Part shown: piece by piece, positions 1-5,279 of the stretch
Layout: each line of letters begins with the position of its first letter
Numbering within the stretch: the first letter of the stretch is position 1
Assembly (NCBI GenBank): GCA_021781625.1
Contig: JAJXWL010000083.1
Location: forward strand, 1-7,521
DNA length: 7,521 bases
Direction: 5' to 3'
Source: a bacterium
GTDB taxonomy: Bacteria; Spirochaetota; Spirochaetia; JABEVK01
The notes under the pieces: model-generated
Database searches by the model: none
Told to the model about the DNA's origin: nothing
The model's input: only the letters and a program-made list of their open reading frames with translations
Program-made: the position numbers and the translations under genes

Positions 1-795
1 GCGAGGAGCGGGTCGAAACAGACTGCTGCGAAGAGCTCGCCCCAAACCCACTGACATTTGTTCTAAGAGTTTATATTGGGATAGCGCAGCAAAGATGGGT
101 TGGGCCATACCACAAAAAAGAATTTTATAGAATTCTTCGGTAAGTCTGGCCGGAGACATTCCGCCTAATAAGGATGCCTTTTCTCGAATCTTTCGAGAAA
201 GAGCGGGGGATAGCGATAATTTTCCCGTGGTGGCATACTTTAACCCGCGCAACATTCGAACAGGGTCCTCGTCAAAGATTTTCTCTAAAGGAATGACATT
301 GACAAGTTTTTTTTGCCGAATATCACGAACGCCGCCTACTTGGTCGATGATTTGCTGTTCTTGGGGGCAATAATACAAGGCATTGAGGGTAAAATCACGC
401 CGTTTGGCGTCTTCTTCGAGTGTTCCAAAGGTATTATTGTCTCCATTCACACTACTGCGAAAGGTCGCCACTTCGATGATCTTGTCACCGGGAAAGTAAA
501 CATGAACTAAACGGAAACGTTTTCCAATAAGTCGGGAAAACGGCAATACTTTTTTGATGGCACGAGGATGGGCATCGGTCACCACATCAAAGTCTTTGGG
601 CTTTCTGCCTAAAAGCAGATCGCGTACAGCTCCCCCGACAATGTAAGCTTCAAAACCGGCGGCTCTGAGTTTACGAGTGATGAAAAGAGCATCCTGATCA
701 ATTTGCTCTAGGGTGAGGCCGTGTTCCTCTTTGGTGTAAACCTCGGCTTGCTTAACGGGTTTACCATTTTGAGACTTAGTATATCGAACTAGCAA
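1..795 (-). CDS. pcnB: Poly(A) polymerase / CCA-adding family nucleotidyltransferase, PcnB-like (3' end outside window)
   Basis: Adds nucleotides without a template to RNA 3' ends; in bacteria PcnB polyadenylates mRNA and marks it for decay in the cytoplasm. 265 codons are visible and the frame is open at the window edge, so the C-terminal RNA-binding part is missing. In order I see the class II nucleotidyltransferase motif GGAVRD (54-59), the metal-binding DFD (68-70), GKRFRLVHV (91-99), which resembles the signature used to tell bacterial poly(A) polymerases from CCA enzymes, then EVATFR (108-113), RRDFTLNAL (132-140) and DEDPVRMLR (175-183). The start is TTG at 795: an in-frame TAA lies 15 nt upstream and AGGA at 801-804 is 5 nt before the TTG. 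It follows mrp by 55 bp on the same strand. Family is certain from motifs; poly(A) polymerase rather than CCA-adding enzyme is likely but not proven. Confidence 0.93.
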   Translation of the reverse strand, partial: MLVRYTKSQNGKPVKQAEVYTKEEHGLTLEQIDQDALFITRKLRAAGFEAYIVGGAVRDLLLGRKPKDFDVVTDAHPRAIKKVLPFSRLIGKRFRLVHVYFPGDKIIEVATFRSSVNGDNNTFGTLEEDAKRRDFTLNALYYCPQEQQIIDQVGGVRDIRQKKLVNVIPLEKIFDEDPVRMLRGLKYATTGKLSLSPALSRKIREKASLLGGMSPARLTEEFYKILFCGMAQPIFAALSQYKLLEQMSVGLGRALRSSLFRPAPR

Positions 796-815
796 TGTAT
801 TCCTGCTTTGTTAAA

Positions 816-844
816 AGTCTAACCGCCCCCTAGCGAAAAAGCAA
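816..844 (-). promoter_or_regulatory. Candidate promoter for pcnB
   Basis: On the minus strand TTGCTT (839-844) and TAGACT (816-821) are 17 bp apart, matching sigma-70 spacing with 3/6 and 4/6 consensus bases. The predicted start of transcription near 809 leaves a leader of about 14 nt that contains the AGGA ribosome site. It lies in the 55-bp gap after mrp, so pcnB could be transcribed separately or by read-through; no terminator is visible in the gap. Confidence 0.4.
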
Positions 845-850
845 CGGGAA

Positions 851-1672
851 TTACAGCGGCATCGCCTTCAAAAGCTGATCAACGATCGCTTCAAAGTGCG
901 TTTTTACGGGGCTCTCTGTTTCGACAAGTCCGCGTCCTTTTTCAGACTCGGGTACGGCTCGTGGGTCCAAGGGCAATGAACCTAAAAAGGGAATCTTGAG
1001 TTCCCCTGCCGCTTCTTGTCCTCCACCTTGTCCAAACAGGGGGAGCACAGCCCCTTCGGGGGTCAGATAACCCGACATATTCTCGACTAAACCCAAAATG
1101 GGCATTTTAAGCTGATGGGAAAAGTCTACCGTTCGGCGGGCATCTAAAACGGCAACGCCTTGAGGTGTGGTAACAATTAAAGAACCTCGAGACGGGGAAC
1201 TGTTTAAAAGTTGACAAACCGTTAAGGGTTCGTCACCCGTACCTGGAGGGGAATCGATAATCAAATAGTCCAGTTCGGGCCAAAGGGTATCGGCCATCAA
1301 TTGATTGATTAAAGCAATCTTGATGGGTCCTCGCCAAATGTAGGCCGTATCAACGGGACGTCCCGTCAAGGCAACACTGGCCACAAAAAGATTGGGACGA
1401 GCTTCTAAGGGTTCTAAAAGATTATCTTGAAACCCCATCGTTTCATGATCCACGCCCAGAAGGTGAGCCAAATTAGGACCGTGGATATCGGTGTCCAAAA
1501 GCCCGACTTTACAGCCGCGTTGTGCTAGCGACAAGGCTAAGTTCACACTGACAGTAGATTTTCCGACTCCGCCTTTTCCCGATAAGATCACAATTTTATG
1601 TCGGATCTTTTTCATAACGGCCCTAAGGCGCATCATCTGCGCTACGCGCTCTTCCCCTTCTGGTCCATGCAT
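851..1672 (-). CDS. mrp: Mrp/NBP35-family P-loop ATPase lacking the CxxC motif
   Basis: Mrp/ApbC/NBP35 proteins are cytoplasmic dimeric ATPases that carry and transfer Fe-S clusters to apoproteins. This 273-residue protein has the deviant Walker A GKGGVGKST (32-40), the switch region DTDIHGPN (60-67), and the Walker B/SPPGTGD block (about 135-147). It has no N-terminal DUF59 (MIP18) domain and no N-terminal cysteine cluster, so it is the short form. Where the family has ENMS followed by CPxCG, this protein reads ENMSGYLTPEGA (198-209), with T and G in place of the two cluster cysteines. The only cysteines are C54 and C153. The ATG at 1672 has an AAAGGA ribosome site that also spans the region just after the stop of the upstream fmdB gene, 11 bp away, so the two are probably cotranscribed. 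Family is certain; a classic Fe-S carrier role is doubtful, and a ParA/MinD-like or cluster-independent role is an alternative. Confidence 0.93.
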   Translation of the reverse strand: MHGPEGEERVAQMMRLRAVMKKIRHKIVILSGKGGVGKSTVSVNLALSLAQRGCKVGLLDTDIHGPNLAHLLGVDHETMGFQDNLLEPLEARPNLFVASVALTGRPVDTAYIWRGPIKIALINQLMADTLWPELDYLIIDSPPGTGDEPLTVCQLLNSSPSRGSLIVTTPQGVAVLDARRTVDFSHQLKMPILGLVENMSGYLTPEGAVLPLFGQGGGQEAAGELKIPFLGSLPLDPRAVPESEKGRGLVETESPVKTHFEAIVDQLLKAMPL

Positions 1673-1683
1673 GGTGTTTCCTT

Positions 1684-1899
1684 TCAGCTTGCCGCAGCAG
1701 GCTCTGATTTCGCTTCTTTCTTTTTCGAGTCGTTAATGTAAAAGCCGCTGCCTTTAAAAATAACACCTGTTCCACCGCCAACCTTGCGTTTTACGGGACC
1801 TTGGCATTCGGGACACTCGGTCAAAGGGTTGTCTTTCATCGACTGAAATGCTTCAAACTCGTGTCCGCATGACTGGCAAAGATAGTCGTATGTGGGCAT
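1684..1899 (-). CDS. FmdB-type small zinc-ribbon protein
   Basis: A 71-residue protein beginning MPTYDYLCQSCGHEFE, the hallmark of the FmdB (CxxC_CxxC_SSSS) zinc-ribbon family. Two cysteine pairs, C8/C11 and C29/C32, should bind one zinc ion. A Gly-rich stretch and IFKGSGFYINDS (47-58) follow, then a charged Lys/Glu/Ala tail. Family members are often labelled regulatory after FmdB, but their biochemical role is mostly unknown. The ATG at 1899 is chosen because AGGGAGGG lies at 1904-1911, 4-5 nt upstream, and because the family starts with MPxY; a longer reading starting at 1944 would add 15 residues and swallow the ribosome site. It is the first gene of a probable fmdB-mrp unit, and it is divergent from the unknown gene at 1975. 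Confidence 0.92.
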   Translation of the reverse strand: MPTYDYLCQSCGHEFEAFQSMKDNPLTECPECQGPVKRKVGGGTGVIFKGSGFYINDSKKKEAKSEPAAAS

Positions 1900-1903
1900 A
1901 TTT

Positions 1904-1911
1904 CCCTCCCT
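1904..1911 (-). promoter_or_regulatory. Ribosome binding site deciding the fmdB start
   Basis: AGGGAGGG on the minus strand, 4 nt before the ATG at 1899. It supports the short 71-residue protein over the 86-residue extended reading. Confidence 0.75.
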
Positions 1912-1921
1912 TTTCCTCTTT

Positions 1922-1951
1922 AGAGTACCGAATAATGATGTCATTCGGCAA
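1922..1951 (-). promoter_or_regulatory. Candidate promoter for fmdB-mrp
   Basis: Minus-strand TTGCCG (1946-1951, 4/6 to consensus) and TACTCT (1922-1927, 3/6) are 18 bp apart. Transcription would start near 1915, just ahead of the ribosome site. The spacer is largely filled by an inverted repeat, which would suit repression. Weak -10; no better candidate is seen in the gap. Confidence 0.35.
1928..1948. repeat. Inverted repeat, possible operator
   Basis: CCGAAT (1928-1933) and ATTCGG (1943-1948) are perfect inverted copies around a 9-bp centre; inside it a second symmetry, AATGA-TG-TCATT (1934-1945), partly overlaps. The element lies in the 75-bp divergent gap, between the candidate -35 and -10 of fmdB and across the -35 region of the opposite gene. 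This is a typical place for a dimeric repressor site, but no regulator is identified. Confidence 0.4.
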
Positions 1952-1967
1952 GAGTCTGCGCTAGAAT
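1938..1967 (+). promoter_or_regulatory. Candidate promoter giving a leaderless mRNA for the gene at 1975
   Basis: TAGAAT (1962-1967) is a 5/6 match to the -10 hexamer and ends 7 nt before the ATG at 1975, so transcription would start at or next to the A of the start codon. ATGTCA (1938-1943) is a 4/6 match to -35 at an 18-bp spacing. No Shine-Dalgarno sequence lies between 1960 and 1974, which fits a leaderless start. Confidence 0.45.
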
Positions 1968-1974
1968 AGCAACC

Positions 1975-2541
1975 ATGGCTCTTTTTTCGAAAATCCAGGA
2001 AGAGTTCGCGTCAGTTTGGAACTTATTGAATGATACCTCGACCGCCTTGTCTCGGGCAAAACTCTTTCAAGAATTTGAGAATGATTTAAGAGTTTGGCGA
2101 GGTCAGCTTCAACAGCACCGGCAAGATACCCAAGTGACCGATGAGGTCAGACGAAAAATTAAGGACCTCAGGACCTTTTTGCGTCAACAGGGGGTAGAAC
2201 TGATCTTGGGGCAAAAAGATATCGTGACGCGGGGGTGGCGACACGATGATGCGGAACGAGAGGGGTTTCGCCGCTGTGTGATTTTTATTCAACCCAAAGA
2301 TATTTTCTGGATCACGGGTTCAGAAAATCACGGTGCTTTAAAAGCCGCTTTGGGAGCAAAGTTGAAGCTTCATGATTTAAATGCCTGGCCGGGGGTACAT
2401 AGTCTTTGGTTTCGTTGGGTCAAAAAGACCCTGGAGTTTTCTGGGGCTGATAGCGAACCCGCTTCGTCATGGCAAGAGTTTCAAAAACTGGTCGAGTTAA
2501 AAAAGAATTTTCTGATCAAACGTCTTCAAAATCTTCGCTAA
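1975..2541 (+). CDS. Conserved-looking protein of unknown function, soluble, 188 aa
   Basis: I do not recognise a family. The protein has no signal peptide or membrane segment and should be cytoplasmic. Residues 1-75 are charged and probably helical (the SRAKLFQEFENDLRVW stretch, then EVRRKIKDLRTFLRQ). Residues 76-155 look alpha/beta, with a strand-like CVIFIQPKDIFWIT (101-114) and a tryptophan-rich segment NAWPGVHSLWFRWVKK (136-151). The C-terminus (166-188) is a basic helix. The ATG at 1975 has no ribosome site but sits 7 nt after a -10-like TAGAAT. It is the only complete plus-strand gene here, divergent from fmdB and converging on folC, with which it shares 4 bp at the stop codons. Codon choice and coding length support a real gene; function is open. 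Confidence 0.78.
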   Translation: MALFSKIQEEFASVWNLLNDTSTALSRAKLFQEFENDLRVWRGQLQQHRQDTQVTDEVRRKIKDLRTFLRQQGVELILGQKDIVTRGWRHDDAEREGFRRCVIFIQPKDIFWITGSENHGALKAALGAKLKLHDLNAWPGVHSLWFRWVKKTLEFSGADSEPASSWQEFQKLVELKKNFLIKRLQNLR

Positions 2542-3917
2542 GAGTCCTGTCTAAACTCTGAAGCAAAACTCTGTTGAACCCAACGGCGTATTTTGCCTGC
2601 CAAATAAAACGAACCCGTCACGAGAAGGGGACCTCCTCTGGCTGAGAGAGTATGCCAGGCTTGTTCAGCGTCCTCAAAGATTTCCAGTTGAGAGGAGGAA
2701 ACTCCCGCTCGATAAAACGCTTGCGCCATAGCTTGAACAGAACTAGGTCGTTCCGGCCCAGGCGGACAAACCGCTACACGAGGACAGATCCCAGCCAAAG
2801 CTTGCGCCATGGCTTCGAGGTTTTTCCCGTCAAAGGCACCAAAGAGTAGGGTACCGTTGGAGGGACCTGCTTGCTTCCAAGTTGCCGCCGTCGCTAGGGC
2901 AGACTGCTCCGTGTGGGCACCGTCCAGCACGATGAAAGGTTTTTGAGAAATCACCTCAAGGCGACCGGGAAGCGAGGTTTTTGTCCAAGCCGTTTCAATG
3001 ACGTGTTTTAACGGTAGTTCTGGGGCGTTTTTATGGGCCCAAATTTGAAAGGCTAATGCGGCCGTCACGGCATTCACGGCTTGATGTCGGCCCCAAACGG
3101 GAAGGTAAGCGGACCACTCAGCCCCCTCCTTTAGTCTAACTATCACCTGTGTACCATTTGTGGTGAGTTCGGTGTCAAAAGTCGAGACTAACTGAGAGAA
3201 TTCGTGCAAGGGAACTTCCAATGCTTTTGCCCTAGCACGAAACACCGCCAAGGCCTCATCTGGCTGGGGACTGACCACGGCGGGGACTTGTGGTTTCAGT
3301 ATACCAGCTTTCTCGCCAGCAATTTGGGTTAGTGTTGTGCCCAGGATTTCGGTATGTTCGTATTCAATTAGGGTTAAAAGACACACCTGGGGACGGCACA
3401 CATTCGTGGCGTCTAACCGGCCGCCAAGACCTGTCTCGAGCACAACACTGTCACAATGCTGTTGAAAAAGTTTAAAAGCCCCGAGGGTAAGCCACTCAAA
3501 GGTGGTCGGTTTTCCTCCCCAACTTGACTCAAAAGCGTGTTCGGTCCCACCGAGGGAAGTCTCAAAGTCCTTCAGAGCGCTAAAGGTCTTTTCGTAAGCT
3601 TCAGGTGAAAAAAAATCTCCAGCTAACGTGAGTCGTTCTCGCCAGTCCATCAAGTGGGGAGAGGTGTATAACCCTGGCCTCAAACCAGCTTCTTTCAACA
3701 TGCTGGCCAAAAAGGCCGCTGTGGAGCCCTTTCCCTTAGAGCCGGCCAAATGAAACACTGGTGCTGGTAAGGCGGGCGCTCCAGAAGCATCCCCCAAGCC
3801 CAAAGCACGGATTAAGGCGTACATTCGATCTAAACGCCACACCCTCGGCATTTGCGAAGGGGCTTTTTCTAAGTTGGTAAAGGACTCAAGCCAGGGCCAG
3901 ATTTCAGAGAACTGCAC
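2538..3917 (-). CDS. folC: Dihydrofolate synthase / folylpolyglutamate synthase
   Basis: FolC uses ATP to join L-glutamate to dihydropteroate and, in bifunctional forms, to add further glutamates to tetrahydrofolate; it is a cytoplasmic Mur-ligase-fold enzyme. At 459 residues it is slightly longer than many bacterial FolC proteins. Seen in order: P-loop GSKGKGST (59-66, where GTNGKGS is more usual), LYTSPHL (83-89), ETGLGGRLDATN (161-172), EHTEILGTTLTQIAGEKAGI (187-206) with the conserved His and catalytic Lys region, LPGRLE (316-321), LDGAHT (331-336, where LDGAHN is typical), and TGSFYLAGKIRR (434-445). The start is GTG at 3917, needed to include the family's usual N-terminal helix; no other in-frame start is seen just upstream. 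A GGGGA lies 12 nt before it inside the end of hisD, so translation is probably coupled to hisD, 5 bp away. One or two activities cannot be settled from sequence. Confidence 0.95.
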   Translation of the reverse strand: MQFSEIWPWLESFTNLEKAPSQMPRVWRLDRMYALIRALGLGDASGAPALPAPVFHLAGSKGKGSTAAFLASMLKEAGLRPGLYTSPHLMDWRERLTLAGDFFSPEAYEKTFSALKDFETSLGGTEHAFESSWGGKPTTFEWLTLGAFKLFQQHCDSVVLETGLGGRLDATNVCRPQVCLLTLIEYEHTEILGTTLTQIAGEKAGILKPQVPAVVSPQPDEALAVFRARAKALEVPLHEFSQLVSTFDTELTTNGTQVIVRLKEGAEWSAYLPVWGRHQAVNAVTAALAFQIWAHKNAPELPLKHVIETAWTKTSLPGRLEVISQKPFIVLDGAHTEQSALATAATWKQAGPSNGTLLFGAFDGKNLEAMAQALAGICPRVAVCPPGPERPSSVQAMAQAFYRAGVSSSQLEIFEDAEQAWHTLSARGGPLLVTGSFYLAGKIRRWVQQSFASEFRQDS

Positions 3918-3922
3918 AGCGG

Positions 3923-5227
3923 TTAATGTTCCCCACGTTTTCGAAAGGCATCGGCGTGCGTGATAAAGCCTTCATAATCGGCCAAGGTCGTTACCGGAAG
4001 CTTGAGTTCATCATACGCTTGACCTGTGGCAAAAATGACCGAACTGGTTTTCATAAAGTCGCGAACGCCCAAGGGGCCAAAGGTTTTTGCCTTGCCGCCA
4101 GTGGGAAGAATTGCATTGGGTCCACCCGCATAGTTTGCTGCCGAAAAGGGTAAGTTTTCCCCTAGGAGAATTTCCGAAGCATTGCGGATCAAATTGAGGG
4201 TCGCAAAAGGTTCAGCGGTTTGTATCGATAAGTGCTCTGGTGCGAACTGGTTTACAATCGAAGCCCCTTCTTCGATCGAGTCGCACACTAAGATTGCCCC
4301 ATAGCCAGAAAAAACATCTCGAACAAAGGTTTTTCGAGGTTCTTCAAGCCCTTCAGCTAAGGCTCCGACGTATTGAGCGGTTTGCCGAGCCAATTCTGGA
4401 GAATTGGTCACCAAAATCACCGCCGAATCACTGCCATGCTCGGCTTCGACCATAAGGTCTAGGGCAAGTTTCCAAGGTAACGCCGTATCATCCGCCAAAA
4501 TGGCGGCTTCTGAAGGTCCAGCGGGCAAACCGATATCCACTTTATCCGAAACAAGCCGTTTAGCGGCGGCTACATAACGGCTTCCGGGACCAGTAATCTT
4601 GACAACTGGGGTTATAGACTCTGTTCCCCAAGCTAAGGCCGCAATGGCTTGCGCCCCGCCAACCTTGTAAAACTCATGGACGCCGCAAAGCTGGGCGGCA
4701 TACAAACAAGCTGGGTCAATCGTTCCATCCGCTAAGGGGGGCGAAACCATAACTATACGTTCCACACCCGCTAGAGCGGCTGGAACGGCTTGCATATAAA
4801 CCATAGAGGGAAAACTTCCCCGACCTCGAGGAACATACATTCCCACCGATTCAATGGGGGACGGCCGTTCACCAGCCATTAAACCAGGGCGAACCTCAAC
4901 CCATGTCATACCTACCGGTTTTTGTCCTTGGTGATACGTCTGAATATTTTTAATGGCGTAATGAAGGGCCTCTTTCACGGCTTGTGGCAAGAGCCGTTCA
5001 GCTTCTTCGAATTCTTCGGGGGTTACCCGAAGGCCCTTGCCGGATAAGTCCGCCCCATCAAACCGCCGGGCGTAGTCTTTGAGTGCGGAATCCCCCCGGG
5101 TACGAACATCCTTGATAATGGCCTCAACAGCGGGAGCAACCTCAGCGATATCCTGTTCAGATCGTTGAAAAAGGCTATGTCGTTCTTCAGTGGTCAAGTC
5201 GCTCCAACGGCGAACGGGAATTGTCAT
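3923..5227 (-). CDS. hisD: Histidinol dehydrogenase family protein (HisD-like), altered zinc site
   Basis: HisD makes histidine from histidinol in two NAD-dependent oxidations, using a zinc-bound active site. The 434-residue length matches the family and motifs run throughout: VRTRGD (41-46), YVPRGRGSFPS (131-141), KVGGAQAIAALA (188-199), KITGPGSRYVAAAKR (210-224), AGPSEA (236-241), AEHG (262-265), FAPEHLS (328-334). Compared with E. coli HisD as I recall it, the catalytic Glu/His pair (E331, H332), zinc-ligand H264 and C-terminal H424, and E419 are kept, but the ligand Gln259 is Glu261, the ligand Asp360 is Asn365, and His367 is Ala372. The ATG at 5227 is chosen over a TTG at 5254 because GGAGGA lies 6 nt upstream. 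No other his gene is near; folC follows after 5 bp. It may be a true HisD or a paralogue oxidising another amino or sulfo alcohol. Confidence 0.9.
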   Translation of the reverse strand: MTIPVRRWSDLTTEERHSLFQRSEQDIAEVAPAVEAIIKDVRTRGDSALKDYARRFDGADLSGKGLRVTPEEFEEAERLLPQAVKEALHYAIKNIQTYHQGQKPVGMTWVEVRPGLMAGERPSPIESVGMYVPRGRGSFPSMVYMQAVPAALAGVERIVMVSPPLADGTIDPACLYAAQLCGVHEFYKVGGAQAIAALAWGTESITPVVKITGPGSRYVAAAKRLVSDKVDIGLPAGPSEAAILADDTALPWKLALDLMVEAEHGSDSAVILVTNSPELARQTAQYVGALAEGLEEPRKTFVRDVFSGYGAILVCDSIEEGASIVNQFAPEHLSIQTAEPFATLNLIRNASEILLGENLPFSAANYAGGPNAILPTGGKAKTFGPLGVRDFMKTSSVIFATGQAYDELKLPVTTLADYEGFITHADAFRKRGEH

Positions 5228-5233
5228 GGTGGA

Positions 5234-5239
5234 TCCTCC
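5234..5239 (-). promoter_or_regulatory. Ribosome binding site deciding the hisD start
   Basis: GGAGGA on the minus strand, 6 nt before the ATG at 5227. A second purine-rich AAAGGAG sits at 5242-5248, overlapping the TTG-initiated reading, so the shorter protein is favoured. Confidence 0.75.
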
Positions 5240-5244
5240 GACTC

Positions 5245-5279
5245 CTTTATACAAAATTACAGGGACTATCGAAAGTCCC
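5245..5279 (-). terminator. Hairpin with short T-rich tail, possible weak terminator or attenuator before hisD
   Basis: On the minus strand GGGACT (5274-5279) and AGTCCC (5262-5267) form a perfect 6-bp stem around the loop TTCGAT, followed by TGTAATTTTG. The stop codon of the upstream secreted-protein gene lies at the loop/stem junction. The T run is interrupted and the stem is short, so termination would be partial at most. TATAAA at 5245-5250 follows directly and could be a -10 box for hisD-folC, with only a poor -35 (TTTCGA) 17 bp upstream. Confidence 0.35.

Noticed and set aside
181..199. Perfect 8-bp inverted repeat TTCTCGAA-N3-TTCGAGAA, hairpin-like
   Set aside because: It lies fully inside the conserved pcnB coding region, lacks a T tract on either strand and is explained by the codons for Ser-Arg-Lys-Ile-Arg-Glu.
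313..510. 65-codon plus-strand open frame opposite pcnB
   Set aside because: The opposite strand carries conserved PcnB catalytic motifs over the same bases, so this is a shadow frame.
1050..1063. Strong CCCC-TTCG-GGGG hairpin resembling a terminator stem
   Set aside because: It is inside the mrp coding region and no T run follows on either strand.
1684..1944. Longer 86-residue version of the FmdB protein
   Set aside because: The extra N-terminus is translated from the promoter and ribosome-site region, and the family begins at MPTYDY.
2541..2559. AGAGT...ACTCT stem after the stop of the plus-strand unknown gene, considered as a terminator
   Set aside because: Only 5 bp with a 9-nt loop and no T tract; it also lies in the folC coding end.
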